64,000 bases of DNA. It comes from Haliclystus octoradiatus. Taxonomy: Eukaryota; Cnidaria; Staurozoa; Stauromedusae; Haliclystidae. Shown in pieces: positions 1 through 13,400 of the stretch. The translations under genes were made by a program, and so were the position numbers. A model generated the notes under the pieces. It ran no database searches. It worked only from the letters and a program-made list of their open reading frames with translations, and had not been told where the DNA came from. The number at the start of each line of letters is the position of its first letter. The first letter of the stretch is position 1. The stretch is from assembly GCA_916610825.1 (NCBI GenBank), contig OU744452.1:18191103-18255102 (forward strand), in the 5' to 3' direction.

Positions 1-1342
1 CCATTTGATGATGTCAAATTAAAGGCGATAAACTTCGAGTTACGGAAAATGCTTTTTCCTATCCTTGTTTCAAATCAAAATAGCTCATTTTATATAGCAT
101 AGCTTAATTTATGGGAGATCAATTGGTTGATCGAGTTAGATGTAAATTCTACACGGTGTACGTTCTATTACCACATTCTTCCACGCCATGTTTCGGGAAA
201 AACTACCCACTTCGTTATGCACCGTGTCAGGAATATCAACTGAATGTCTCAAGCAATATTGACCGTTGTACACAGGTGACCGATTTGGCAGGTTTCTCGA
301 ACAATGTGATTTACCTTTGTTATATAGGGGCTGTCAATCTCCTGTTTTGGTGTTCCGTTGAACCAAAGCTATAAAGAAGAACATAAAAAACAATAACAAT
401 ACAATCTTTCTACCCGAATAACCAGATATCTACAACATATATTTGCGTCAGTGATAAGATTTCCTCCTTTTTGAAATTCCTGCAAGGTTACTTATGAATG
501 AAAGGACAATTACATCACGCATTATTTTAATGAGAATAACATTGCTTGAAGCATGATTAGAATTTGTGACAGTTTTTATTTCAGAAACCGGCATCTGTAT
601 CTGCAATAATTATTTGAAATGCAGAAATTTGTGAAAATTTGAAACATTTTGCCCCTAGTGATTTTATTGTTTACTCAAAAGGTGCCTGTGGTGGTCTCAG
701 CGTTTTCTGTTTGATTGAGCCATGTGTGTAACAATTATAAGAGATTTCTTCAATATGATAAACTATTGAAATGCATTTCTAAAATATGACGTCGTAATCG
801 AGCGTAATTCTGCAATATGATTCGTTGCTCCATGTTTTTGGGAATTCTAGGGTAAATATTTTTAAAAAATCCCGACAAAATTTGACGATAAAATTTTGTC
901 GGAGGCTCCAAGCTGAAGAAGAATATAGGACACTACTATTACAACATATATAATTAAAGAAATAATAGCAAGGAAAGCTATCTCTAATTGAGAAAGACTT
1001 GCATTTTTCAGTTTCCATTTAATCCGATGACATTTAATAAGTTGAAACATTGAATTGAAATTGAAATTTAATTCATTTGCAACATTCGATTGACCTTCTG
1101 CAATCTAACAAACTTGATGCTGAAATCTGTTTTATTTCAGAAAAGGGTTACCAACCGCTTGCAAATGCTTGCATTCATATTTACTGAACCCAGGAAAGTT
1201 GGGAGACACTGGGAAAGTGTTAAAAGTACTCGCATCCAATTCAAGCTTTTGAATACTTTACTCGTGTCCTCCAACGTTCCTCTTGCAGTAAACATTGTAT
1301 ATATATAACTGGTGATGAATTATTTATTATTGAATAACTTAC
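1..1342. other. Intron sequence, no exon recognised
   Basis: This should be intron following the FN3 half-exon. No minus-strand segment here combines good splice sites with phase 0 and FN3-like sequence. Short open frames (for example 111-374) lack any family signal. Bases 1130-1300 belong to a repeat family also seen near 42.9 and 51.7 kb. Confidence 0.5.
1130..1300. repeat. AAAAGGGTTACC repeat-family copy
   Basis: 'CAGAAAAGGGTTACCAACCG' followed by 'GCTTGCAAATGCTTGCATTC', shared with the element at 51676. Confidence 0.6.
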
Positions 1343-1473
1343 TCTGTATCCGGTTACTAAAGCTCCGTTACTGTGTCCCATATCATTCATAGTTGGTCCT
1401 GTCCAACCCAATAATACTGTGTCTTTGCTCAACACACGGATAATCTTCAGGTCTTTAGGAGCATACGGAGGAC
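1343..1473 (-). CDS. Exon 46: first half of FN3 domain (last exon in window)
   Basis: 131 bases, phase 1 to 0, 'PPYAPKDLKIIRVLSKDTVL', then 'LGWTGPTMNDMGHSNGALV' and 'TGYR'. This is the A-C strand half of a fibronectin III fold with the conserved Trp. The 'SNGALVTGY' stretch is typical of RIM-BP FN3. The gene must continue leftwards; I find no further exon between 1 and 1342. Confidence 0.86.
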
Positions 1474-4400
1474 CTGTAAGTAGAGATAGATTTAACATTT
1501 ATTGATGGAGGTGAGATGGATATCGGCGGATTATGAGCGAGGTACACCAAGGTCATAAAATGCCTGTATTCATAACCATGACCGTATGCTTCTGACCAGA
1601 GAGGTTATTTGTTAATCTTGCCAGAAAAAAAGCGTAAGTATTTGCATATCTTCCCCCGGCTTCAGTTCTGTAACACCTTCAAAATTAACACCCCCACACC
1701 CCGACGATTTGCGGCAACTTTCATAACACGAATTCTTAGTGTACAGCCCCGGAAAAAAAGATTTAGTCTTCTGAAATCTTAGAACACTTCAACCCCTTCT
1801 ACTGCGATTTTAGTTGAAATTTGACCCATAAATAATAAAAAGTACATTCTCCTCTGAATTTGCCTTATTGAATCTAGGAATCCAGGATAGCCATTTTTGT
1901 CGGATCCTGTTTGTGTACCAATTCTATATAATCAATTGGAATCTGTTTTCAGTATTAGTTTTATCCATGTATCGTAATAAAATGCCTTAAAGAATGATAA
2001 CCTTGTTAAGTCTATACAAACACCTGTGTAAATGACCAGCATTTTATGATGGTTCAATAAAATACTTACCCACAACGGTATCTTCCTCTAACTCAATCTG
2101 CCCTTGGAAACCAACTGAACCTGATGTTTGTTGTGTATGATGATGGTGGCTACTACCTGAATGAGATACTCGACGGACATATGTTGAAGGCACAAGTCCA
2201 GTGCGTCCTGTAAAAAGAAATGATCATTATCTGCTGGCGCAACAATGCAAATCTTTACAGATTAAGATTTCGATGTACAAAGTTGAAATTAACTGCAGCC
2301 TAAGGAGGGACAGGGGACCTCAATAGCCTCTTGTCAGGGGACTATTTGTACCACTACTGCATCATTCTTACAGATGAGAGGACTTGAAATTTGAAGATCC
2401 TAATAAATCTCAATGCGAAAAAATGATAAGTAAAAATTCACAAGGGTAAACTCCACGGAATAGTCTGAAATCGTCTGAATGGTCTGAAATCGTCTGAATA
2501 GTCTGAAATCGTCTGAATAGTCTGAAATCCGCTTTAACTCAAAACATTCTCATGTCTGTTTAACCCAATTTACATAATTTTAATTTATTACAATACTATT
2601 TCGTTGATTATTCAACACACGGCAGAATGAAATTGTTTTCTATTTACCTTTACATTCGGCAGTGTAAAATCCATCAACATCTACACCTCCAATAACAGTG
2701 ATAACATCATTATTTTGTAGAGTTAAATGTAAATCTGGGCGTTTTACACCACAAGTAAATGGATTATAATCACGTAATACCACATATTCAGTTCTTGATT
2801 GGCTACTCGAGTGTCCATGGTGATGGCTGTTGCTATGGGAATGTTGACTGCTAGAGTGATGCTAAAAGTAATCAGGATATAGTATGTTAAATAAAAGTCA
2901 TCATTTTTTTTAAATAAATGAAAGGGCCACAGTTCGAATCCTTGTTGGTCCATATAGAATTTTCCAATTTTCTGAATAGCCGTCTGTTTCTGTTCATTCA
3001 GAAATTTCTAGCGTATATTATGGGTATACTACTATTAACTGTAGAAAACTGAACTTTATTCTTAACTATAAGCTTTATTTTTGATAATACGTAAAATTTT
3101 CCATACCGTACTATGTCCATGCGCATGCGTATTTCCATAATCTTCTTCAACGTAGATACTTGGCACAAGACCGCATACACCTAAAAATATAAAAACAGAA
3201 AATCACCAATCAGATACTTTTGCGGTAACACAACTGCTGTTCGATAAGCGTCGGGAAAAAAGTGCCGAATCGTACAACATGAGAGATCTCGGAATCATCC
3301 ATGGAATACTTCCTTTGTAACTTGCTTTAAAACAACTTCAAACTTCATTTCAAACATTTGTGTAGAATTGCAAAACATTTTTTCAAAATAAATTCATAAA
3401 TTCAATTCCAGGAGATTGTAATTCTGACATTCTCGGAAACTGACACTTTCGTGACATCCTGTAGAAACCGGTACAGTGAAACCTGTATATAACAGCCAGC
3501 TAAGAGAGGTAGATAAATTGACCACTATAAACAGGTGGCCTTTATATACAGGTTTTATTCAAAAGAAAATATTCTTGCAGACATTGCAAAAGCGACCACT
3601 ATAGACAGGTGGCCGCTTTATAGAGGTGACCGTTATAACAGGTTTGACTGTATTAATAATACGGAGCCTTACCATCAAGTTCAGCTTCAAGAAATCCATC
3701 AATATCTACTTCACCATAAACAGTAACATAATCGCCTTCTTTTAATTTAAGTTCCTTCTCTGGATGATCAGATGTACCGGTTGTATATGGATCATAATCA
3801 AACAATGCACGGTATTGCTTCATTCTACGTTCACGGCTCCGTCTTTGTTTAGATCTGTGACGGTGCGATTTAGATTCATGATGCTGATAATGTTTTCCGT
3901 CGTCATAACTATCAAGGGATTCGATTGATGAACTGCGACGTCGGCATGTCGAGCTCTACAAGATAAATAAATCACGATAAAAAATTGGTCAACAACGTTG
4001 TAACTCATTTCTAGTTATAACGGTTTTGGTATGGTTGGACTTTCGTCTGTTGGAAATTCTATGGTTTTAAAAAATAAAAAAACCGCCACAAATTTTCGCA
4101 GATTAATCAGTGTCTTCAGTTAATTAACTAGGAATCATTTGCAAATTGTGTCGTACAATCTTTGATATTAATAATGATAGTGATAAAAGTATTGGCAATA
4201 CTTCGCTGCTAATATTATATCTCTTTTATCGATGTCATTTAATTCAAATATAAAAAGTAGGAAATTATTAATCAATTGTAAACAATCAAAGTAAATATGG
4301 CGCCTGAATTTGTAAAGCTATCAAATTATTTGATAAGAAATGCTTACAACTCGTCAAGTTAAGGCATATAAAAGTACAGTCAAACCTTTTACAACGGTCA

Positions 4401-7400
4401 CCTCTATAAAGCGGCCACCTGTCTATAGTGGTCACTCTTCCAATGTCTAAAATAGTATTTTCTATTTTATCAAACCTGTATATAAAGGCCACATGTATAT
4501 AATGGTCAATTTATCTACCTCTTGATAGCTGGCCGTTATATACAGATTTCACTGTAACGGAATTAAAATCAGTCAATAAGCTGATCTACAAATTTGGAAA
4601 TAAAAGAGTTTTCAAAGCGATATCTCACGAGCGAGGATATAACAAATCATGCTCTTTGTCTATGGACATCTGACTTCATTATAGTACTGTGTATAAGCCG
4701 TTCAATAAGACAGCTCTTGACCACAGTTGCAAGATTAAATTTCCTAGCTAAATACAATTAAATTTTGACATTTAAAAACATATATTATAGCCTTACTTTG
4801 GAAGAAGAACCTTGCTGAAAAAAGGATGTTGCTCTAGATTTTCGCTGTAAAATAAAATAATGGTCGAAAAATAATTGTAAGAAATGAGAGTTTTATTTTA
4901 AATTCAATATATAGGAAAGCATAAATTGTGATATTCTTGGTGATTCACGATCGAATTCTCGTAACATACGAGTTTTCCATCAGCCGTTCTAGAAGATTTC
5001 AGTGCATTTCCAATTGCCACGCCAAGACAGTAGCAGCAAGGAAATCCTATCAGCATATAATTAGGAATCCCTCAGCAGAATAATGGATACCTAATTTTTA
5101 ACATTTGTATATGGGACCTTTCTATATAATAGGCCTATGATTGGTTTACATTTCTATGTCGGACTGTACCATGGCAGTCTTAGTTCAGTGATTAGGGTTC
5201 TGGACCGTTGTCCGCAGGGTCTTGGGCTCGATTCCTGGCAGAAATATTATTGATTGGCCTCGGAAGAAAGGAAGACTATTGATCCGGTCATAACATAAGC
5301 TTTAACCAGACATTAAAAATAAGCTTCAAATATATCCACTATGTGAATAAATGACAAAACTAAAGGAAACCTCTACAGTCAAACCTGTTATAACAGTCAC
5401 CTGTCTATAGTGACCACCTGTCTATATTAGTCACCTGTCTATAGTGGCCACTCTGACAATGTCTAAATTGGATTTTCTATTGAATCAACCCTGTATATAA
5501 AGGTCACCTGTCTATTGTGGTCTAGTTATCTACCATTCATAGCTGGCTGTTATATAAACATGTTTCATTATACAAAGATTATAGATTTGAGTACAGTATA
5601 TTTACCTCGTCTTTACGCAACCAGCTATCTGGGATCCCACCAGATCCATCACCGTTGGAGGGTCTGCATTGTTCTCTTAACCGTGTGATTTCTTCATCCT
5701 TTTCACGGCATGCTTTCTTCAAGAGTGAAATTTTTGCCTGAGAAAATCGTAAAAGTTAACATTATTTACGACTTCAACTTCAGAATTTCAAGATAAAGTA
5801 GTAATTGACACGGTATCGCATTATCGCAGCCGCTTTTCTATTTCTACAAATTTTATGGCCGATATAAGCCTTGATTGTTAATGCGCAGTGAAATGCCGTA
5901 GCCACCCATACCAATTCCTTTTGGACTATTCTGTCCGCAATTAAAAGATAGATCAAAGTCAAAGGCAAGGCTGAGTTGACCTTCGGGGGATTTAAATTTC
6001 AGTAGACCAGATATGGTCATGAAGTCCAGTTACTCTGCTATCTGACAAAACTGGTAAATACAAGGTCAAAGCCTTATCAAGGAATTCAATTCACAAATAG
6101 TTTCACTTACATACAGCCAAATAAAATACATAGGGAAATAAGATAAATAGGGAAATGAAATTTCAATTATATCTGCCTTTATTCTTATTACAAAAATACT
6201 TGGATTGGAATCTAAATTTACATGGGTTTTTATATAAAGAGTTTAGCGGCAGTGTAGGGAAAATTTGTATTTTTTCAACTTACTTTTAGAGTTGGAATAA
6301 AAAGCTCAGCATCATCTCGTTGTCTTGTCAATTCAGCAAGCTATAGATAAAAAATAATAATCATTGTCAATCTCATTGTAAAGAAATAACGAACCGAGAT
6401 AATATGTATATGTGAGACTATTATTTTATCGTAAACTCTCAAAAAATTATCATGAATTCATTCATCCAAAAACTTTGCATACTTCAAAATTTATTCACAA
6501 GAGTGGATACTAATTTATACAAATTTCGTTCCATTAAAAACAAGGTTTTGCTATTGAACAAAAAGTTTTTCGAATGCATGATATTATTTTCGCGGGCTTT
6601 ATTCGAATTTCGCGAGCCTGGGTTTGACGGAACGAAAATGACGTCCATAAAATCAGATGACTAGAATCTGTCCAATGGGAGCCAAGAACAATTTATTTAC
6701 AAAGTATAATCAAAATAACCCACATGTTTATGATTTAAAATCACAAATTTACATGTTTAAAATTTAAAATCATGTTTAAATTTAGAATCATTCGAGTAAG
6801 ATCTGTAGTAGCCTTAATAAAAAATGTACTCGTTTTTTTCTACTGTCGAATATTATATGAATTCTAAATAAGATACTTTTGCTTATTATGAATTGTGGCC
6901 CAATCAATTGTAAATCGTTATTATACCTTGATTCTTAAGCTGTGGAAACCTTCTTCCAACTTATCTTGATCACTAAATAGAGATAAACAAATAAAAATCA
7001 CAATTAAGCTCATCAAGATGGAAAATTCAACCTGTATCTAACTGTCAACTATAATATGCAGCTTTTTTTTCTTTGCTTCCTAGGAAGATTAATTGAACTT
7101 CGTTTGGACCAAAGTGATTGGCCATAGCTGCATTTGAGTCGTGAAAAATATACTGATAGAAATTTCCTTCTCATAAGAGAAGTCCATCGCAGCATTTGAA
7201 CATGTGTGCACCGACGAGGAATCGAACCCCGGTCTCCCGCCCGCACATAGTGCGGACACTCTGCCACTGAGCTATCAGTTGCAACATAATATGTAGGTTC
7301 ATTAATATAACCGCTGTATATATAGGGTTTTATTAAACAGCATTTGCCAAATTTCTATTTTTGACAGACGACCGCTGCAAAGAGGTGGTTGCAACAACAC

Positions 7401-10400
7401 GTTTGAATGAAGCAATTATCAATGGTTCTCGCAAAGTATTGATATCTTAAAATAGAATTTTTAATACTGATAAGGCAAAAGCTTTCTAAAACTCTGAATT
7501 ACGTTTTACATGTGTTTAACTTGCGAAGGTCAAACGTTCAAAATTCGTATGGGTAAACACTTTTGTAAAGGTTTAATTTTGCGAATTGTTTAGTAGATCC
7601 TTCAATACAACATCACTAATTATTATTATTATATTAGTGCAAGGGTGTGGACTACATGATTTCCTTGACAAGGAGCTAACTCCCCCGACCACCCAAGGGT
7701 TCGATAAAATGGGGGCACATAAATTAAGAAGGATTAAGGAGAAGAAATAGTTGTATTCAATAATTTTTTAATCTGAAGAAAAATTATTTGCTTTCTTTTC
7801 TTGAACAGAGAAGTAAACCTGTTAACTTTTTATTACACTTTTATGACAATAACAGTAAAATATACATATTTGAAAACGTTTAAATGATGAAATCACCCGC
7901 AAAAGTTTGAGAGGAACAATTGAAATCCTTGAAGGAAAAATATTTTATCGAACCACTCCGACCAGGGAGCTTTTTTAGAAAAATATATGCTTCAAAAAGT
8001 ACCAACATTTCCCAGGCAGTCCAAGTTTTCTTCTACGATGAGGGAATGAACATAGGTTATATAGAAACCAATTAATCATGGCCTGTATTCCGTGGAGGGG
8101 GGTAACTCAAGATCTTCAGGGACGGGGGGGGGGGCAATTTGAATTTGAAAATACACCCCAAAAATGTTTTTTAATCCCAAATTGGTACCTCAAATATTTT
8201 TTTCACATCAAAATGTATACCCCAGAAAATAATCCACAAATGCGAAGAAAGCATTTTATGTTCTTTAAGCATTATTTTCAAATTGATACCTGCAAATAAT
8301 TTTTTTTTTTGAAAACTAATACCCCAAATATTTTGAAAATCATAAAATGTATACCCTAAATATTTTACAAGACGATGAAAAAGTACCCTCACTAATTGGC
8401 ACGTCCCCGGATATCAAACCATATGGAGTTACCCTCCAGGGCCTGTATTAGCGGTTTTTATCATTGATTGACACATTAATCAGCTACAAACAACGGCAAC
8501 ATACCCAAGCATCTCTTCTAGTTCACATATACGCTTTTCTAGAGCATTCTTTTCTGACGTCATCTCTCTTAGATCTCGAATCAGTGTATCTCTCTCGCAT
8601 TCAATCTTTGTTACTTTTGAACGCAATACGCTATTTTCATGATGGCATGACGTAATAGTTGTTTCTAATTCTTCTTTCTCTTTCTCGATCATGATGATCT
8701 AAAAATAAATAAATAAATGAGAATCTTAATCAACTTGCAATCCAATACTTCTCAAGAAATCTAGCAGATTGTTCTCTAAATAAAATGTGATGTACGATAC
8801 TATAAGTCTAATGATACCCAAGTCAATTGTTGATGTTCGAAACAAACTATTTTCGATTTCAAGAGTCAATGTTAGATGCAAAAGTGCCGCAAATACAAAA
8901 GTCTCACTATTCACAATGACGATTTTGGTAATATCCGCTTACAAGTTACAACTCGTCAAAATGAGACATATTAAAGTGAGTAATTAGTCACCAGTCCTTA
9001 ATATATCTCCGATGTCAACGAGAACGAAAACCTCAGTTTCTGATGTGGGCGAACATAAAATTTATTCATTTAGCAGGAGCTATATGTGATAATGTTGTTA
9101 CATTTGTAAACTCAATACAATAAAGGGTTACCCTTTTCTAAAATAAACCGTAAAATGTCATAATCAAGTTTGTTTATATTGCGAAGGTCGCTCAAATCAT
9201 GAATTAATGATTTAAAATTCAATTTAAATTCAATGCTTCACTTACTAAAATGTCCTTGGATCAAATTCAAACTTTGAAAATTTAGTTTTTCTTGAATAGA
9301 GATAGCTTTGTTGATATTATTTCTCTATACATTGCATTTTCAGGAGTTTCCTATTCTTCCTCGGCTCTGAGATTCTGACAAAGTTTTATAGACGAATTTC
9401 GACAGGAATTTCAAAAAATGTTTACCTTGTATTTCCAAGCACACGGACTAACTAATCAAATTGGAGAATTACGTTCGAATATGACGTCAAATTTTAGAAA
9501 GTAATTTACCTTTTGTTGCAATGTTGTATTTGAAGATTTTAGTGATTCAATTTTACTTCTGTATTCTTCAACGTATTGTTCCATTGTTTTACTTGAGCGT
9601 AAGAAATCATTTCTTTCACATTCAACCAATTTACCCTTTTCTAGGAATTCGTCACGTTGCTTTTTGATGATCACGACCTTTTGATATAATTCATCACGGT
9701 GCTTTTCAACACTTTCCATATCACGTAATTGTTCCTGAAACGAGACATTTTATTTCCGCATCAAAATCTGTGTTTAAAAGAAGTAAATTACAAACGCGAT
9801 CCAGTGGCTGTTTCCAATACAATCATTCCTATACAGTCACATATGTCGACCTCCTTCACATAGCGGTCACCTGATTATTGCGGCCAGTTCAGTAATATTA
9901 AAAGAGCATTGTTATATGGAATATTATTCATTAGTTAGCCCTATAAACTATTGTTAGCTCGTATTAAAGTTTACAAACTCATAGAATGTGATACTGATCG
10001 TTGATTGGTTGTTGCAACCCTGCACAAGAACTGTTTTCTATTTGTTAAAATAGTAAACAATGTCACACATACCTGTAATTCGCAAACACTCTTCTCCAAT
10101 TGATAGTACTCTCTTTCGGTGCATTCCAATACTCTGATCTATATAACGAAACATACAGAATATTTATTCATTATTTAACATGCTACATAGATGAAAAAAA
10201 TATTTGAAACATCGGTCATGCAATGAGTTATAGTACAAATGCGTCACAAAGAGGTAGTAAGGTTCGAATCTCTGTGCCAATCACTCCCTGTGCTTTGTGA
10301 AAAAGAGTTTAGGTACGAATTTGTTTTCATCTCGAATTTTGTCAGATTGTCCCCCGAGCTCAAGCTAGCCTGTACTAGCTTTTTAAGATTGGCATCATTT

Positions 10401-13400
10401 TGACTTACCCTCTCTTTCAGGTCAGTATTCTTTTGGCATACACCATCGTATTGACTTTGTAAATGAACAAGTCTACGGTCACTACTTTCCAAACGAGACA
10501 CATGCGTCTAAAATAAAATTAAAGTAAAATGATAGAACTTGAATCTGTGAAGTAACCTCAAGTAATGAATAAAGTAGAAAATTTCACTTCGGATAGTAAT
10601 TAGGTGTCCAAATTGATGTTTTGATAATTTCTATATATATGGCTGTTAAATAAATAGAGTCAATGACTATACAATTTTTCTGTTATTCGGAGTTTTACGC
10701 TCTATGCGATCTTCAGCCAGAGTATACACATTAAATATGACTGTTTTACACAATCTTGTGGGCAAGGCAATCAAATACGTTAAAAGCAAATATGGAAATG
10801 CATTTGTTAGAAAATGGTTCATTTTATATAACAAAGAAATCTTCTCTAAACAGTCAAACCTGTTATAGCAGCCACGATTATGCAGCAACCACCTGTATAT
10901 AGTGGTCATTTTTGCAATGCCACAAATAGTATTTTCTATTGAACAAACCCTGTATATGAAGGCCACCTGTCTATAGTGGTCAATTTATCACCTGTAGTAG
11001 CTGGATGTTATATACAGGTTTCACTGTACGTACATTGACAAAATCTAACCTTTTTAATTGATTTGTTTGTTTTTAGATACCTGATAGACTTTATCCTATT
11101 GAACTGCAATATGTTCCACATTATCTCGAGGTAAGCTTATCCAAGTTATTTACTGTGAAAATGTACAGTCAAACCTGTTATAACGGCCACCTCAATATAG
11201 CGGCCACATGTCTATAGTGGTCACTTTTGCAATACCTAACATAATTGTTTTTATCGAAATAACCCTGTAGTATAAAGACCACCTGTATATAGTGGTCAAT
11301 TTATCTACCTTTCATAGATGGATGCTATATAAAAGTTGTACTGCATTACAGGAGCTGAATTAGCTGCTAGTATCATGTTTTCGTAATATTTTATGCATGC
11401 ATTTAATGAAAACTTTGCCATAATTAAACACTAATGTATTTATTATAGAATCTGATTTTACTTATTTATTACCTGAACTTCATGATAAGTATGTTCAACA
11501 GTTCGTTTGTCCTCTTCTAATTTCTTGATATCACATCTTAATTGATAGATCTAAAATATCAAAAGCGCATTATATAATTACAGGCAGGGCAGGTTTATAT
11601 GGGACAGATAAGTTATTCCTGTTTAAAAAATATTAGCATTTTCCCCCATTAACTTGACGTATTAATTTAGAGGGGCCTTGGGAACCCTTTTCCCGATGTT
11701 GAAAAGACTTCAAATTTTGGACAACCTGTTTTTAGAGCAAGTCAAACAAGAAAATGGATCGTGCCTGAAACATTTTAAACATTCGTATTTTTGGACTAGT
11801 CAAAGGCAGGCCAATACAAAATATATTTGCGCCTGCCAGCAAATTTTTCCTCTCAAATTGCCTGAGAATTGTTCAAGTTACTGAATTGAGAAAGGATATT
11901 ATTTGAGTGAGACTTATGCTATACATAATATAATACACTTAAGAGCTATATGTGTGTGTTTCCTCTTGTGAATTGTACCTGGTTTATACGCAATTGCAGT
12001 GCAGAACAAAGTCGGAGATCTACTTCGGAATTGCGCGTATATATAAACATAACATCGTCAATAACAGTATCATGTCAATCGTTCTAAAATATTTGTATTA
12101 TCCAAGATTAGCGAGTATTCTTTTCATAGATAAAATATGTATCAGAGTTTGGACCGATTTAATTCATGGAACGGCATCCGAAGCCGAAATATGATGTAGT
12201 TGATCTGAAGGCCTTCTGAATGGGAATAGGATTGGCACATTTCAGACTATCACATCCAACCCTTGAACGTGTTCATTTTTGTCTGAGTTTGGGATAAATG
12301 AAAATAAACATTTTTAATACTAAAATTACCCAAGAGGTATCTGATTGTACTTACCAAAGTATCTCTTTTAGTAATTTCACACATCTATTCAAAACAAAAA
12401 AACATAGGTTCACGTTACTTTTTTGATGTTGGATCTCTTATTTATTTATTCGCTTTTTTCATTGGCTTATATAAGATAGTTTTTTCTAAGCATTGGGAAA
12501 TTTCAGTGCTTGCGACCACATAATTTTGCTTTCAAAGTGCCTGCAAATATTTTAACAGAATTTTCCTGGTCAAGCAAATCAAACTAACCTCATTTACACA
12601 TAGAGTGCTTAGAAAAATGTCCCAGCAGGAGTTCTATTGTTCAATAATTGTGTCTGCCGGTCCCAGTGGTCCTAACATTTCTATCCCTGTCTACGACTAT
12701 AGAGCTTTTTCACTGCCACACTAATGATTCCATCGAGAATTATCTGAAGAAAAAATTGACGACCCTACTTGCGTATTTTTAAAAGAGCGTGACCCCAATG
12801 TATATTTCAATGTGTTATTATGAAAAGCCCTACATGCCAGAGCCATCTACTCATAAGAGTTTAGACACGCAACTGCCAGAGCTCGAAAATCGCAATTTTC
12901 ATTCCATTGAAAACAAGGTTTTGCTTTTGAACAAAAAGTATTTCGAATTCATGATACTATTTTCGCGCGCTTTGTTCAACTTCGCCAGCGTGGGTTTGAC
13001 AGAGCGAAAAAGGTGTCCATAAAATCACGTGACTGGCATCTGTCCAATAGGAGCTGAGAGGGGTACATGAAAAGTGTCCCAGCCCTTGTGAATAGATGGC
13101 TCTAAATAACAGTGGTGGCGGAGAAGATTTCCCTATCGGTGCTATATATGATATCTACGAGAAAACTATTTTGGAATGATTCTCAAAAACACTTATATAA
13201 AGTACCAAATATGTTTTGACTGGAAACTGCATGTACAGTGTAGACTCTCTCTCTCAACCCTCTGTTGCAAGCTGTGTTTAATAAACTAATGTTTAATCTG
13301 TTACCCAAATCCAATTCCGTATTTATACCTTGCCTTCCAATTCTCGTTCACGTTTTCTCAATTCTTGAGTTACAATGTGACATTTTTCTGTTCGTTCTTG

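Noticed and set aside
111-374. Plus-strand 87-codon open frame
   Set aside because: No recognisable domain and no coding context; probably chance.
640-720. Possible further FN3 exon on the minus strand
   Set aside because: An AG and a GT flank an open stretch, but phase 0 gives an immediate stop and the sequence is not FN3-like.
7200-7285. tRNA gene on the minus strand
   Set aside because: A and B boxes are good but the acceptor arms do not pair and the sequence continues into a SINE body shared with 29140-29320.
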